This document shows positions 52,050 to 62,711 of a stretch of DNA of 64,000 bases, piece after piece (within the stretch, counting starts at the first letter, position 1; each line of letters begins with the position of its first letter). The DNA comes from Mycolicibacterium flavescens (GTDB lineage Bacteria > Actinomycetota > Actinomycetes > Mycobacteriales > Mycobacteriaceae). A model generated the notes under the pieces. The model saw only the letters and a list, made by a program, of their open reading frames with translations. It searched no databases and was not told the origin of the DNA. Position numbers and translations under genes: made by a program. Location: contig LR134353.1 of NCBI GenBank assembly GCA_900637135.1, forward strand, positions 62,001-126,000, written 5' to 3'.

Positions 52050-52175
52050 GAACGAGTGTCAACTCCGCTGTGAACTGCGCAGATGAGGGCTTCGGCCCAT
52101 CGCAGACACCGCGGTAGGCCAGCCACCTGCGCGTCGAGCCGCTTTGGTGCGCACCTTCGTAATACGCTGCCCGCG

Positions 52176-53096
52176 ATGAGCACACCTTCGCCGCGATGGC
52201 GCGCTGTGCGAGCGTTTACCGTCTTCGCTGTGGCGCTGGTGCTGCTGATGGCGGGCAACCTCGCGCTGTACGCGTCCAGCAGGCACTGGGCCGAGGACGG
52301 TCTGCAACTCGGCGACTTCGACAAGCCCGACCGGATCGATCTCACCGTGTGGGTGAACCGGGTCGACACCGAGACGACGACGGTGGCGGCGACGATCACC
52401 GACGTCGAGGCCAACGGGAAGTACGCCGATGAAGACGGCCATCTGAACCTGGACACCAAGCTGCTGAGCAATTCCTTCACCAACGCCTCGGTGAACCTGC
52501 CGAGCGGAGAGACCGTGCCTGTCATCGAGCAGAAGTTCGGCATGGTCGGAATCCCGACCGACTACCCCTTCGATCGCTACACCGCCTTCCTGGGGCTCAA
52601 CATCGCGGCCGACGACGGCACCTCGCTGCCCACGACGCTCACCGTGTTCAACAACGACTCCTTCTTCCGGGTCGCGCTGGGCCCCGACCCGGACGTCGAA
52701 GGCGACAGCGTCGACGCGGATCTTTTCCTGCACCGCAGCGCACCGACGCTGGTGTTCGCCGTGTTCGTGATGCTGCTCATGCTCGGGTTGGCCGCGGCCG
52801 CCGTCACGGCGTCCTACTACGCGCTGCGGTGGCGCAGAGGTCTTGTCCTGCCAGCCTGCTCGATGATGGCGGCGATCCTGTTCGCACTGATCCCTCTGCG
52901 CAACGCCGTGCCCGGCGGCCCGCCGATCGGCTCGCTCATCGACTTCGTGGCGTTCTTCATCGCCGAGGGCGTCATCTCGATCGCGTTGATCACCAGCGTC
53001 GTGCTCGGCTACCGGCACGACATCGCCTATGAGCGCGCCGAAGCGGAAAAGGTGGGCCTGACCATCGACGAGTACGCGCTGGGCCGTAAGCCGTAG
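52176..53096 (+). CDS. DUF4436 family membrane protein (second copy)
   Basis: A 306-aa relative of the protein at 13661-14557: one N-terminal helix (FTVFAVALVLLMAGNLALYA), a polar domain with DYPFDRYTAFLG, and three C-terminal helices with the loop LIPLRNAVPGGPPIGSLID that defines the family. The function is unknown. ATG 52176 is the first after a non-coding-looking stretch. The convergent sigG gene ends 1 bp beyond its stop. Confidence 0.8.
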   Translation: MSTPSPRWRAVRAFTVFAVALVLLMAGNLALYASSRHWAEDGLQLGDFDKPDRIDLTVWVNRVDTETTTVAATITDVEANGKYADEDGHLNLDTKLLSNSFTNASVNLPSGETVPVIEQKFGMVGIPTDYPFDRYTAFLGLNIAADDGTSLPTTLTVFNNDSFFRVALGPDPDVEGDSVDADLFLHRSAPTLVFAVFVMLLMLGLAAAAVTASYYALRWRRGLVLPACSMMAAILFALIPLRNAVPGGPPIGSLIDFVAFFIAEGVISIALITSVVLGYRHDIAYERAEAEKVGLTIDEYALGRKP

Positions 53097-53097
53097 T

Positions 53098-54090
53098 TCA
53101 GACGGTGTCGGCGAGCCCGAAGGGGGCGAAGGTCGTGGCGTGGAACGCCACGACGTGCGCGATGCCGCGGGCCGTCACGTCGAGCACGTGCATCTGGAAG
53201 GCCTCGTGTGCCCCGGTCTGGCGGTTGAGCATGTAGAGCGCGGCGGCCGGCTGACCGTTGGCGGTGGTCCGAATGAACCGCATATCCCCGGGCCCTTCGG
53301 CAGGGCAGTGCGTTTTCGACAGAGCCACGATGTTCTCCGGGCCCTGGTACCAGCCGTCGAACGGCGGCATCTCCCACACGGCATCCGCGGTGAACAACTC
53401 GACGAGCTTGTCGACGTCGTAGCTCTCAAACGCTGCGATATAGCGCGTCAGCAGGTCTTGGGCCTCCGGCGACTGCGGCGCGCGCAGCTCGTCGTCCTCG
53501 CTCGGGCCGACGGCGTCCAGCTGCGCACGCGCCCGCTGTAGCAGGCTGTTCACCGCCGCCGTCGACGCGCCGACCGCGTCGGCGATTTCGGACGCTTTCC
53601 ACTGCAGCACGTCGCGCATGACCAGAACGGCGCGCTGCCGCGGTGAGAGGTGCTGAAGTGCCGCGACGAATGCCAGCCGCACGGATTCGCGAGAGCCCAC
53701 GATGACCGACGGGTCGGCCGGGTCGACCGCCTGATCGGGCAGCGGCTCGAGCCACGGCACCTCCTCACGGGCGACGATGTCGTCGAGCGGATCGGAACTC
53801 GGGGCGCCGAGGCCCGTCGGCAGCGGCCTGCGCTGCCTGCTCTCCAGCGCCGTCAGGCAGGTGTTGGTGGCGATCCGGTACAGCCACGTGCGAACCGACG
53901 ATTTGCCTTCGAAGCCTCTGAACGACTTCCACGCCCGCAGATAGGTCTCCTGCACCAGATCCTCGGCGTCGTGCAGGGAACCGGTCATCCGGTAGCAGTG
54001 CGCGAGCAGTTCACGGCGATACCGCTGGGCATCGGCCAGGAAGGCATCCTCGGCGCTGCTGTCGTCGACATCGTGGGCCAGGACCGTCAC
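53098..54090 (-). CDS. sigG: ECF-type sigma factor SigG with SnoaL-like C-terminal domain
   Basis: A 330-aa sigma factor: region 2 at about 15-85 (HCYRMTGSLHDAEDLVQETYLRAW), region 4 at about 150-205 (LSPRQRAVLVMRDVLQWKASEIADAVGAS) and a C-terminal SnoaL/NTF2-like domain (RYIAAFESYDVDKLVELFTADAVWEMPP) that in related factors regulates activity in place of an anti-sigma. It is the Rv0182c equivalent. GTG 54090 avoids overlapping the divergent lipase promoter; the frame is open to 54189. Confidence 0.88.
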   Translation of the reverse strand: MTVLAHDVDDSSAEDAFLADAQRYRRELLAHCYRMTGSLHDAEDLVQETYLRAWKSFRGFEGKSSVRTWLYRIATNTCLTALESRQRRPLPTGLGAPSSDPLDDIVAREEVPWLEPLPDQAVDPADPSVIVGSRESVRLAFVAALQHLSPRQRAVLVMRDVLQWKASEIADAVGASTAAVNSLLQRARAQLDAVGPSEDDELRAPQSPEAQDLLTRYIAAFESYDVDKLVELFTADAVWEMPPFDGWYQGPENIVALSKTHCPAEGPGDMRFIRTTANGQPAAALYMLNRQTGAHEAFQMHVLDVTARGIAHVVAFHATTFAPFGLADTV

Positions 54091-54127
54091 GCCGCCGAGC
54101 TTAATCAGTGGGTCCGACAACGGATAG

Positions 54128-55965
<1,838 letters not shown>

Positions 55966-55974
55966 TCTGGCGCC

Positions 55975-56751
55975 ATGAGTGACGACAAGATGCTGGCCCG
56001 CATCGCCGCCCTGCTGCGGCAGGCCGAAGGCACCGACAACGCGCACGAGGCGGAGGCGTTCATGGCCGCGGCGCAGCGGTTGGCGACGGCCACCTCCATC
56101 GACCTGGCCGTGGCGCGGTCGCACTCCGATCAGCGCACGAAGGCGCAGATGCCGGTGCAGCGCACGATCACGATCGGCAACGCGGGCACCCGAGGATTGC
56201 GGACGTATGTGCAGTTGTTCACCGTGATCGCACACGCCAACGACGTGAAATGCGATGTCGCGTCGAACTCGACATTCGTCTACGCCTACGGATTTCCCGA
56301 GGACATCGACGCCAGCCATGCGCTGTACGCGGGCCTGGTCATGCAAATGGTCAGGGCCTCGCAGGCCTACATCGAGTCGGGCGCTCACCGCCCCACGCCC
56401 ACCATCACCGCGCGGATCAACTTCCAGTTGGCGTTCGGCGCCCGCATCGGCCAGCGGCTGGTCGAGGCGCGGGAGGAAGCACGCCGGGAGGCCACGAACA
56501 GCCGCGACAGCCAGCCGGGCACCGCGATCGCGTTGCGGGACAAGGACCTCGAGTTGCGCGACTTCTACCGCGAAACCTCCGAGGCGCGCGGGACGTGGCG
56601 GGCGACCAGCGCGACGGCCGGCTACTCCTCGGCCGCCCGCCGTGCCGGTGACCGCGCGGGCCGCAAGGCCAGGCTCGGGCCCAGCCCGGAAATCGCCAAT
56701 GCGCGTTCGGCGCTGCCCGCGAATGGGCGCCGCGCCTCCGGGGAGACGTGA
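55975..56751 (+). CDS. DUF2786 family protein (Rv0184-like)
   Basis: A 258-aa soluble protein. The N-terminal 40 residues (MLARIAALLRQAEGTDNAHEAEAF) are the DUF2786 helix-loop signature. The rest has a helical core (FQLAFGARIGQRLVEAREEARRE) and a basic tail. The function is unknown; the next gene encodes a predicted metallohydrolase and overlaps it by 4 bp, and the pair is conserved as Rv0184-Rv0185, so they likely act together. Confidence 0.82.
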   Translation: MSDDKMLARIAALLRQAEGTDNAHEAEAFMAAAQRLATATSIDLAVARSHSDQRTKAQMPVQRTITIGNAGTRGLRTYVQLFTVIAHANDVKCDVASNSTFVYAYGFPEDIDASHALYAGLVMQMVRASQAYIESGAHRPTPTITARINFQLAFGARIGQRLVEAREEARREATNSRDSQPGTAIALRDKDLELRDFYRETSEARGTWRATSATAGYSSAARRAGDRAGRKARLGPSPEIANARSALPANGRRASGET

Positions 56752-57242
56752 CGCCGCGCGACACCCAGAGGGCGAAGGTGTACGCCGCCGAGGAGTTCGT
56801 CCGGACGTTGTTCGACCGGGCCGCCGAGCACGGCAACCGCGCCATCGACTTCTTCGGGACCTCGTTGACCCTGCCGCCCGAGGCACGGTTCGCGTCGGTG
56901 GAGTCGGTGCAGCGTTATGTCGATGAGGTACTGGCGATGCCCGCAGTGCGTCGACGTTGGCCACGGGTGGCCCCGCTGCACGTGCGGCCCAGGCGGGGAG
57001 CCAGCGCCGCTCACTACGAACTCGACGACGATGGCGCCGTCATCGCGGTGCCCGAAGTCCGGACCCGTTGGGCGCTGCGCGAATTGGTGGTGCTGCACGA
57101 GATCGCACACCACCTGTGCGAGGCGGCGCCGCCGCACGGACCGCAGTTCGTGGCCACCTTCTGTGAACTCGCCGACACGGTGATGGGGCCGGAGGTGGCC
57201 CACGTGTTACGCGTGGTGTACGCGAAAGAGGGTGTGCGCTAG
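56748..57242 (+). CDS. Predicted zinc metallohydrolase, TIGR04338 family (Rv0185-like)
   Basis: A 164-aa protein with a zincin motif LHEIAHHLCE (His117, Glu118, His121) and a downstream HGPQF that could give the third ligand, as in gluzincin-like SprT/IrrE-type proteins. The substrate is unknown. GTG start overlapping the DUF2786 gene by 4 bp. It ends 4 bp inside the convergent espL gene, which marks the junction of the mce1-side backbone and the ESX-1 segment. Confidence 0.83.
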   Translation: MTPRDTQRAKVYAAEEFVRTLFDRAAEHGNRAIDFFGTSLTLPPEARFASVESVQRYVDEVLAMPAVRRRWPRVAPLHVRPRRGASAAHYELDDDGAVIAVPEVRTRWALRELVVLHEIAHHLCEAAPPHGPQFVATFCELADTVMGPEVAHVLRVVYAKEGVR

Positions 57243-57568
57243 CGGTTCCCGTCGGTGATGTCGGCGACGGCGGCGTCGATCCGGTCCCGGTCGGCCTCCA
57301 GCGACGCGGTGGCCGCGGCCGTCGCGGAATCCAGCGCCTCGTTGAGCCGCTTCTGGACCTCCTCGAAGCCCAGGCTCAGCAGGCCGTCCTCGATGACCAC
57401 GCCCGTCAGCTGGTGGTGACCGTCCAACGTCACCTGTACAGTCTCGGATTCGTCGGTGCCGGTGAAGGTTTGAGCATTCATTCGGTCCAGCTGCTCGTCC
57501 ATGAGCGACTGCAACTGCTGGGCCTGCCGCAACACGGCGGCGACGTCGGGGTGCATGTCGTCGCTCAC
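57239..57568 (-). CDS. espL: ESX-1 secretion-associated protein EspL (YbaB-like)
   Basis: A 109-aa protein of the YbaB/EbfC fold: SETVQVTLDGHHQLTGVVIEDGL is the core strand-turn, followed by QKRLNEALDSA. M. tuberculosis EspL (Rv3880c) has about the same length and the same TDEAETV-type motif. It supports ESX-1 substrate stability and gene expression. GTG 57568 overlaps the espB stop (GTGA), as expected for the espB-espL pair. The next ESX-1 gene in M. tuberculosis, espK, is missing: Rv0185 follows instead. Confidence 0.87.
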   Translation of the reverse strand: MSDDMHPDVAAVLRQAQQLQSLMDEQLDRMNAQTFTGTDESETVQVTLDGHHQLTGVVIEDGLLSLGFEEVQKRLNEALDSATAAATASLEADRDRIDAAVADITDGNR

Positions 57569-59091
57569 GTGTCGTCTCGGCTCTCGCCGTCGGAGACCGC
57601 CCTGCGCCTGCGAATGCCGACGACCGCCTCGGTCCACGGCCGGTCCTCGGTGTAGAGGTCCTCGTCGGGCGCGACTCGGGGATCGCGCCGCTTTTCCTTG
57701 CCCTGTTGGGCGCCCGCACCGTGCGCCATCGGGGCCATACCGCCGGCCATGGGCGTACCCGCGCGGCCGTCCGTCGATGATCCCGGTGCGCCGCCCGCCG
57801 CGGCAGGCACGGTCGGGGCGGGTGCGACCGTCTCCGCGGTCACCGGGGCCGACATCGGCGTCGCAGGCATGCCACCGCCGCCGCCGCTGCCGGCGGCGCC
57901 ACCCCCTCTTCCGCCGCCCGCTCCGGCGCCGCCGACAGCAGCGGGGCGCACGTGCGGATCGGTCGACTTCGGGCCTGACGCCGCAGCCCCGGCCGGCGCA
58001 CCACCGCCCGAGGGCGCACCACCGCTCGACGGCGCACCACCGCCGGCCGGAGCGCGACCTCCGGGCGAAGCGCCACCCGGGCGCGCCGCACCACCGGCCC
58101 GGTCCGCGGTCCCGGACGGCAGCGGGCCGGACGACGGCACACCCGCGCGACCGCCACCGGGTTGTGCGAGTGTGCCGCCCGGGCCACCGACGACGGAGGC
58201 GCTGTCGGCGTCCGGGCTGGACGGCATCGCGGGCCGCACGGGTGAGAAGGTGGCGCCGCTCGCATAGTCCTGGCGCACGTCGTCGGACCGCTGCTGCAGC
58301 TCCTGCAGCCGCCTTCCGATCTTGGCCATCTCGTTGGAAGTCGCGACAGAGTTGCCCACCGTCGTCTGCGCCGCGAGCTCACGCAGCTGGGTCTCCAACG
58401 CCACGTACTCGGTATGGATTCCTGCATGCTCGGCCTTCGCGACGTCATGTGCCGCAACGATTTTTGCTGCCGCTTCCGCGAGGTCGTGCCAGCCCTCGGC
58501 GAGTTGTTCCAGCCAGCCGCTGAACTCGGCCATCCTCGCGTACGCGGCGTCGGCGGCCCGGCCCTCCCAGTCGCCGCTGGGCGGCCGCGGCGCGGCGTCC
58601 CTGACTCGGGTACTGGCCAGACCCCACTGCAGCATAGCCATTTTCAGCGATGCACCGTCGTCCCCGGCGACCAGGTCAGCCTGCGTCTCGTGCACGTCGC
58701 TGTAGCCGGCCGCATCGAGTGGCTGCGGAGTGCCGACCGGATGGGGAAGCGCGGGCGGCGGCGTCGCCGAGGCGGGCACCGCGATCGCCTCGACCGCTGC
58801 CCGTCGGTCGGGGTTCTCGATCGCTCGTCCGCAGGTTTCGTCGACCTCGGTGTAGGCGTCGGCGGCGATCTGCAGCATCTCGGCGATGCGCTGGTTCTCC
58901 GTCTCGGCCCACCGCTGAAACTCCAGCAGCGACTGCGCGTTCGCGTTCAGGTTGGCGACCGCGGCCGCCGAGGACGGCAGCGCATCCGGCGGCACCACCG
59001 CTTCGGCGACGGGGGTGTGCCACTGCGTCCCGTGCATCTCTGCGGACTGCTTGGTGAGCTCCGCCGGTTCGACCCGCTGGATCTCGCCCAT
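57565..59091 (-). CDS. espB: ESX-1 substrate EspB
   Basis: A 508-aa secreted ESX-1 substrate with a PE-PPE-like helical bundle: the YxxxD/E secretion signal YTEVDE at 80-85 and the WxG turn WEG at 175-177, nearly the same residue numbers as in M. tuberculosis EspB. A long Gly/Ala/Pro linker (about 300-470) precedes a conserved C-terminus, DEDLYTEDRPWTEAVVG, close to the site where MycP1 processes EspB. EspB forms heptameric rings. ATG 59091 has AGGGG upstream. mycP1 and eccE1 lie upstream in the same operon. Confidence 0.92.
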   Translation of the reverse strand: MGEIQRVEPAELTKQSAEMHGTQWHTPVAEAVVPPDALPSSAAAVANLNANAQSLLEFQRWAETENQRIAEMLQIAADAYTEVDETCGRAIENPDRRAAVEAIAVPASATPPPALPHPVGTPQPLDAAGYSDVHETQADLVAGDDGASLKMAMLQWGLASTRVRDAAPRPPSGDWEGRAADAAYARMAEFSGWLEQLAEGWHDLAEAAAKIVAAHDVAKAEHAGIHTEYVALETQLRELAAQTTVGNSVATSNEMAKIGRRLQELQQRSDDVRQDYASGATFSPVRPAMPSSPDADSASVVGGPGGTLAQPGGGRAGVPSSGPLPSGTADRAGGAARPGGASPGGRAPAGGGAPSSGGAPSGGGAPAGAAASGPKSTDPHVRPAAVGGAGAGGGRGGGAAGSGGGGGMPATPMSAPVTAETVAPAPTVPAAAGGAPGSSTDGRAGTPMAGGMAPMAHGAGAQQGKEKRRDPRVAPDEDLYTEDRPWTEAVVGIRRRRAVSDGESRDDT

Positions 59092-59117
59092 CGTTACCCC
59101 TGCGCCCGCATGTCGGC

Positions 59118-60515
59118 TCAGCCCTCGAGGACCATCTGGTAGCGACTTTCCTCGCGCGGATTGATCAGCCTTATCGGCAATTGGCGATGACGGGGCGTCT
59201 CGATGTAGTTGTTGCGCAACGTCACCCGGCCGAGGCCCGGGTGCGGGCTCAAGTACGTCGTCGCATGCGGCCACGCCACCTTGGCCTCGTCCCCGATCCT
59301 GGCGTTGACGTATCCGGCGAACTCGTTGAATTGCGGCGTCAGGGTGACCACGGCGCCTGCCGCCGCCGACCGCACGATGAACTGGGTGAACAGCCGCGAG
59401 TCGCCGAGGTTGATGCTCACGTCGATGTCGTCGAACGGTATGTAGACGGGGTAGCGGTCGGCGGTCTCACCGACCAGCACCCCCGCCGACCCGATCGGCA
59501 GCTCGTAGTGGCGGTCGCCGACCGGGCTGATGCCGTGCAGAGCCGCCCGCTGCCCGCCGAACAGACACGAAAAGCCGCGCGGTGTGGCCGGATTGGCCAA
59601 AGTGGTCAGCAGCACCGTCGAGCGCGGGGCCTCACCGGGCCGGATGCGGACCCGGGTGATCGTATGGTCGGCGCGCGCCGACCACCACACGTCCGGTCCG
59701 CCCGGCGCGGTGTAGGCCGCGGTGAACGTGCTGCGGCCCTTGATCGCCGACCATGTCTCACGCTCGAAACTGATCTCGGTGGCCCGGTCGAGATCGTCGA
59801 AACTGCGCGCGGGGCGAGCATCGATTCCGTTGCCGGCCAACTGATCCGCGATCCGGGTGGCCGAGGACACCAGGTACCGCGCAAGCCCGGCCACCCCGGA
59901 CTCGCGGCGCTGCGACGACTTGCGCGTGGACTCGGGGTCGGCGCGCAGCACGATCCAGGTGCGCCGGCTCGCCGGAGCCGGGTACGGACCTACTACCTGC
60001 TCGTACAGCGAAATCAGCGTTGCGGGAGCGGTTTTGCCGACGCGATACCCCGACGACACCACGTCGGCCTCCACGTCCGGGCAGTGCGCGGCCACGAGTT
60101 GTTCGACGAGCCGGGTGTCGACGACGTCGTCGGTGAACGCCGCGCCGTTGACGATCACCGTCGGGGTGAACGGACGCGGCACCAGTTCGATCGCCGCGGT
60201 CAGGTGCTCGTCCTGCCATCGCACGGCGACGTGATCGCCCGGCATCACAGTCGCGCCCACCGCGGGTTCGGACGGACGCTGCGGAACGTCGCGGTGCCTG
60301 CGCCGCCACGCGAACACCGCCGCCACCCAACCGGTGATCCGCAGCCCGCGGATGGTCACCACCGAACCCAGCGCGATCAGCACCGCGAGAGTGATTCCGA
60401 GCCACAACAGGTCGAGCTCGGCGAACACCAGTACGGTCGCGGGGATCAGCGCCGCCGCCCAGATCGCGTGGCCCGTCGTGAAGCGCAGGCCGAACATGCC
60501 GAGGACCCTGTTCAT
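59118..60515 (-). CDS. eccE1: ESX-1 core component EccE1
   Basis: A 465-aa subunit of the type VII secretion membrane complex. Two N-terminal helices (IWAAALIPATVLVFAELDLLWLGI region) anchor a large cytosolic domain with RTWIVLRADPEST and AGLARYLVSSATRIADQL. EccE sits at the periphery of the EccBCDE assembly. ATG 60515 overlaps the mycP1 stop (ATGA). The frame runs on to 61130, but that part is inside mycP1. Length is close to the M. tuberculosis EccE1. Confidence 0.92.
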   Translation of the reverse strand: MNRVLGMFGLRFTTGHAIWAAALIPATVLVFAELDLLWLGITLAVLIALGSVVTIRGLRITGWVAAVFAWRRRHRDVPQRPSEPAVGATVMPGDHVAVRWQDEHLTAAIELVPRPFTPTVIVNGAAFTDDVVDTRLVEQLVAAHCPDVEADVVSSGYRVGKTAPATLISLYEQVVGPYPAPASRRTWIVLRADPESTRKSSQRRESGVAGLARYLVSSATRIADQLAGNGIDARPARSFDDLDRATEISFERETWSAIKGRSTFTAAYTAPGGPDVWWSARADHTITRVRIRPGEAPRSTVLLTTLANPATPRGFSCLFGGQRAALHGISPVGDRHYELPIGSAGVLVGETADRYPVYIPFDDIDVSINLGDSRLFTQFIVRSAAAGAVVTLTPQFNEFAGYVNARIGDEAKVAWPHATTYLSPHPGLGRVTLRNNYIETPRHRQLPIRLINPREESRYQMVLEG

Positions 60516-61867
60516 CGGCGCCTCAAAGCGCGACGGGCCAGCGCGCCGAGTCCGAGCGCGGCCGCAAGCCCGGCTCCGGCGACGACCACCGCGGTGATCG
60601 GCCCGCGATCCGGCGGCGGGGTGAACACCGGCGGCGGAAGCTCCTTGACCCGGTACTGCACCTGCTCCGGGCCGGGAGGCACGTCCCACGTCAACGCGGC
60701 GACGGGGTCGACCGCCCCGGCGCCCACATAGTTGTCGACGCCGCCGCCCGGGTGACGCGCCGTCGCGGTGATCCGGTTCATGATCTGGGCCGGCGTGAGC
60801 GCGGGGAAGCGCTGTTTGAGCAGCGCCGCCAGCCCGGAGACGTAGGCCGCGGCGAACGACGTCCCGCTGATGGGGATCGGGCCGTCCTGGCCCTGCAGCG
60901 CGTTGACCGGATTGCCGTCGTAGCCGAGCGCGACGAGGTTCTCGGCAGGCGCCGCGGCGCCGAGCCACGGACCCGACATCGAGAACGTGCTCGGTTGTCC
61001 GTTCGGAGCGATCCCGCCGACCGTCAGCACCAGGGGTGAATACCAGGCCGGGCTGACGATCGTCTGTACCTGCTTCCAACCGCGCGGGTCGGTCGGAACG
61101 GCGGGATCGGCGGGCGGGTTCTGCGCGCAATCCTGGCCGGTGTTGCCCGCGGCGACGACGATGACCGCGCCCTTGACGTTGACCGCGTAGTTGATCGCGG
61201 CGCCAAGGCTGGTCTCGTTGATCGGGCGGGTGATCTTGTAGCAGGCCGCCTCGCTGATGTTGATGACCTGCGCGCCGAGATTGGCCGCGTGCACCACCGC
61301 GCGCGCGAGGCTGCGTAGCGATCCTGCGGTCTGGGTGGCGTTCGGGTCGTTGGGGTCCTGGCGCGTCCCCACCGTCTGGAACGCCTCGGAGGTCTGGCGC
61401 AGCGACAGGATGCGGGCGTCGGGCGCGACGCCGACGAAGCCGTCGTTCGGCGCGGGCCGGCCCGCGATGATCGACGCTGTCAACGTGCCGTGCGCATCGC
61501 AGTCCGACATGCCGTTCCCGGCCTGGTCGACGAAGTCTCCGCCCGGTTCGGCGGGCACCCGCGGTGAGCCGACGACGCCGGTGTCGATCACCGCGACCGT
61601 CACGCCCGCGCCCGTCGCGAACTTCTGCGCCTCGGACAACCGCAGGTAGTCGTTCGCCCAGGGCCGGTCGGCGAAGTTCGCGTTCGGAAACACCGTCGGC
61701 GCCGAGCAGACCCGGCGCTGCTCCATCGGCTGATCCGGCCCGGTCTCATCCGGGGGCACGGCCGCGGGATCGATTGTCGGCGGCTCGATCGCCGCCGCCG
61801 GAGGGGCGGCGATCAAGGTCAGCAACAGCACAGCCGTCAGCACGCCGACGCGTTCGAAGAGGCGCAC
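60512..61867 (-). CDS. mycP1: Mycosin, subtilisin-like protease MycP1
   Basis: A 451-aa membrane-anchored serine protease: signal peptide (residues 1-26), catalytic triad in AVIDTGV (Asp95), CDAHGTLTAS (His126) and SGTSFAAAYVSG (Ser), a proline-rich stretch and a C-terminal helix (AVVVAGAGLAAALGLGAL) followed by arginines. In ESX-1 it stabilises the secretion complex and cleaves EspB. GTG start with GGAGGTG upstream. espB and eccE1 follow. The rest of ESX-1 (eccA, eccB, eccCa/Cb, esxAB, eccD) is not in this window. Confidence 0.93.
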   Translation of the reverse strand: MRLFERVGVLTAVLLLTLIAAPPAAAIEPPTIDPAAVPPDETGPDQPMEQRRVCSAPTVFPNANFADRPWANDYLRLSEAQKFATGAGVTVAVIDTGVVGSPRVPAEPGGDFVDQAGNGMSDCDAHGTLTASIIAGRPAPNDGFVGVAPDARILSLRQTSEAFQTVGTRQDPNDPNATQTAGSLRSLARAVVHAANLGAQVINISEAACYKITRPINETSLGAAINYAVNVKGAVIVVAAGNTGQDCAQNPPADPAVPTDPRGWKQVQTIVSPAWYSPLVLTVGGIAPNGQPSTFSMSGPWLGAAAPAENLVALGYDGNPVNALQGQDGPIPISGTSFAAAYVSGLAALLKQRFPALTPAQIMNRITATARHPGGGVDNYVGAGAVDPVAALTWDVPPGPEQVQYRVKELPPPVFTPPPDRGPITAVVVAGAGLAAALGLGALARRALRRR

Positions 61868-62087
61868 GCGCTACGCACCTCCACGGCGGCCGGACTGGTC
61901 GGCGGTGTGCCACGACACCGGCAGCAAACTGAAATCTGCCCGTTGCGCAGGGCAAACGCTCACGTCACGCCGATGGGCCGATTGCACGCAGCCAATCTTA
62001 AGGGGCCGCTCGGGGGAGTCATTCCACTATCTGGTGGCGCACGCCCGTTACCAGGGCGACCCCGTCGGTTACCGCAGCGCCTGTGAC

Positions 62088-62489
62088 CTAGGTGACCGCG
62101 ATGTCCAGACCGTCGACGTCGAGGGTCAGTGCTCCCGCAGGGTCGGCGCGGAACTTCCCGTTGCCGGCCGCCTCGGCCAGCCCGCCGGTGCCCGATGCGA
62201 TCCGCACCTCTCCACTGGCCACGCCGTCCCGGTAGGCGCCGTCGTGCAGCAACACCAAGCCGCCGGTCGCGCCCGCGATGGTGCCGGTGACGTGCTCGAT
62301 GCCGACGAACAGCGCGCTCTTGTCCGGTCCGTAGGCCAACAGCCACTTGGTCGTCGACGTGCCCTCGATGTCGCCCTCGTAGCGTTTCGTCACCAGGGCC
62401 TCGGTGAGCTTGGTGGCTTCGTCGCCGTTCTCGAACGGCGTCTCATCCCAGCTGGCGATCTGGAAGGTCGCCTCGATGTGTCTGCTCAT
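62088..62489 (-). CDS. DUF3224 family protein
   Basis: A 133-aa beta-barrel protein typical of DUF3224: SRHIEATFQIASWDETPF at the start, then GDIEGTSTTKWLLAYG and FVGIEHVTGTIAGATGGLVLLHDG. The allene-oxide-cyclase-like fold is inferred from the family; activity is unknown. It lies upstream of mycP1 on the same strand with a 220-bp gap in which I see no gene or firm promoter. Confidence 0.85.
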   Translation of the reverse strand: MSRHIEATFQIASWDETPFENGDEATKLTEALVTKRYEGDIEGTSTTKWLLAYGPDKSALFVGIEHVTGTIAGATGGLVLLHDGAYRDGVASGEVRIASGTGGLAEAAGNGKFRADPAGALTLDVDGLDIAVT

Positions 62490-62581
62490 GACCGGCGGAT
62501 ACCCGGTCGCCGGACCGGGGAACCGAGAGGCCGACGGGCAGCACCCCCGGTCACTGTGATAGTCAAGGCATCACGGTCGCG

Positions 62582-62627
62582 TTGCGTCCGCTAGCACGTC
62601 AAACTATAGTCTGGACACATGTCCAGA
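62582..62627 (+). promoter_or_regulatory. Promoter with overlapping operator before the glycosyltransferase
   Basis: TTGCGT (62582-62587), 17-bp spacer, TATAGT (62605-62610). Overlapping the -10 end and the start site is a perfect dyad TCTGGACA-CA-TGTCCAGA (62610-62627). A repressor bound there would block initiation. The 5' leader would be about 95 nt. Confidence 0.68.
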
Positions 62628-62711
62628 AGGTTCGGAGTTGTTGCGTGACACGATTTGTCCAGCTCACCGGCCCTGGATTCAGCCGCTTCTGCGCATCGTC
62701 TTGAGTTGAAC

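Noticed and set aside
60516..61130. Upstream extension of the EccE1 frame
   Set aside because: Arginine-rich shadow of mycP1; the ATGA overlap at 60512-60515 gives the right length.
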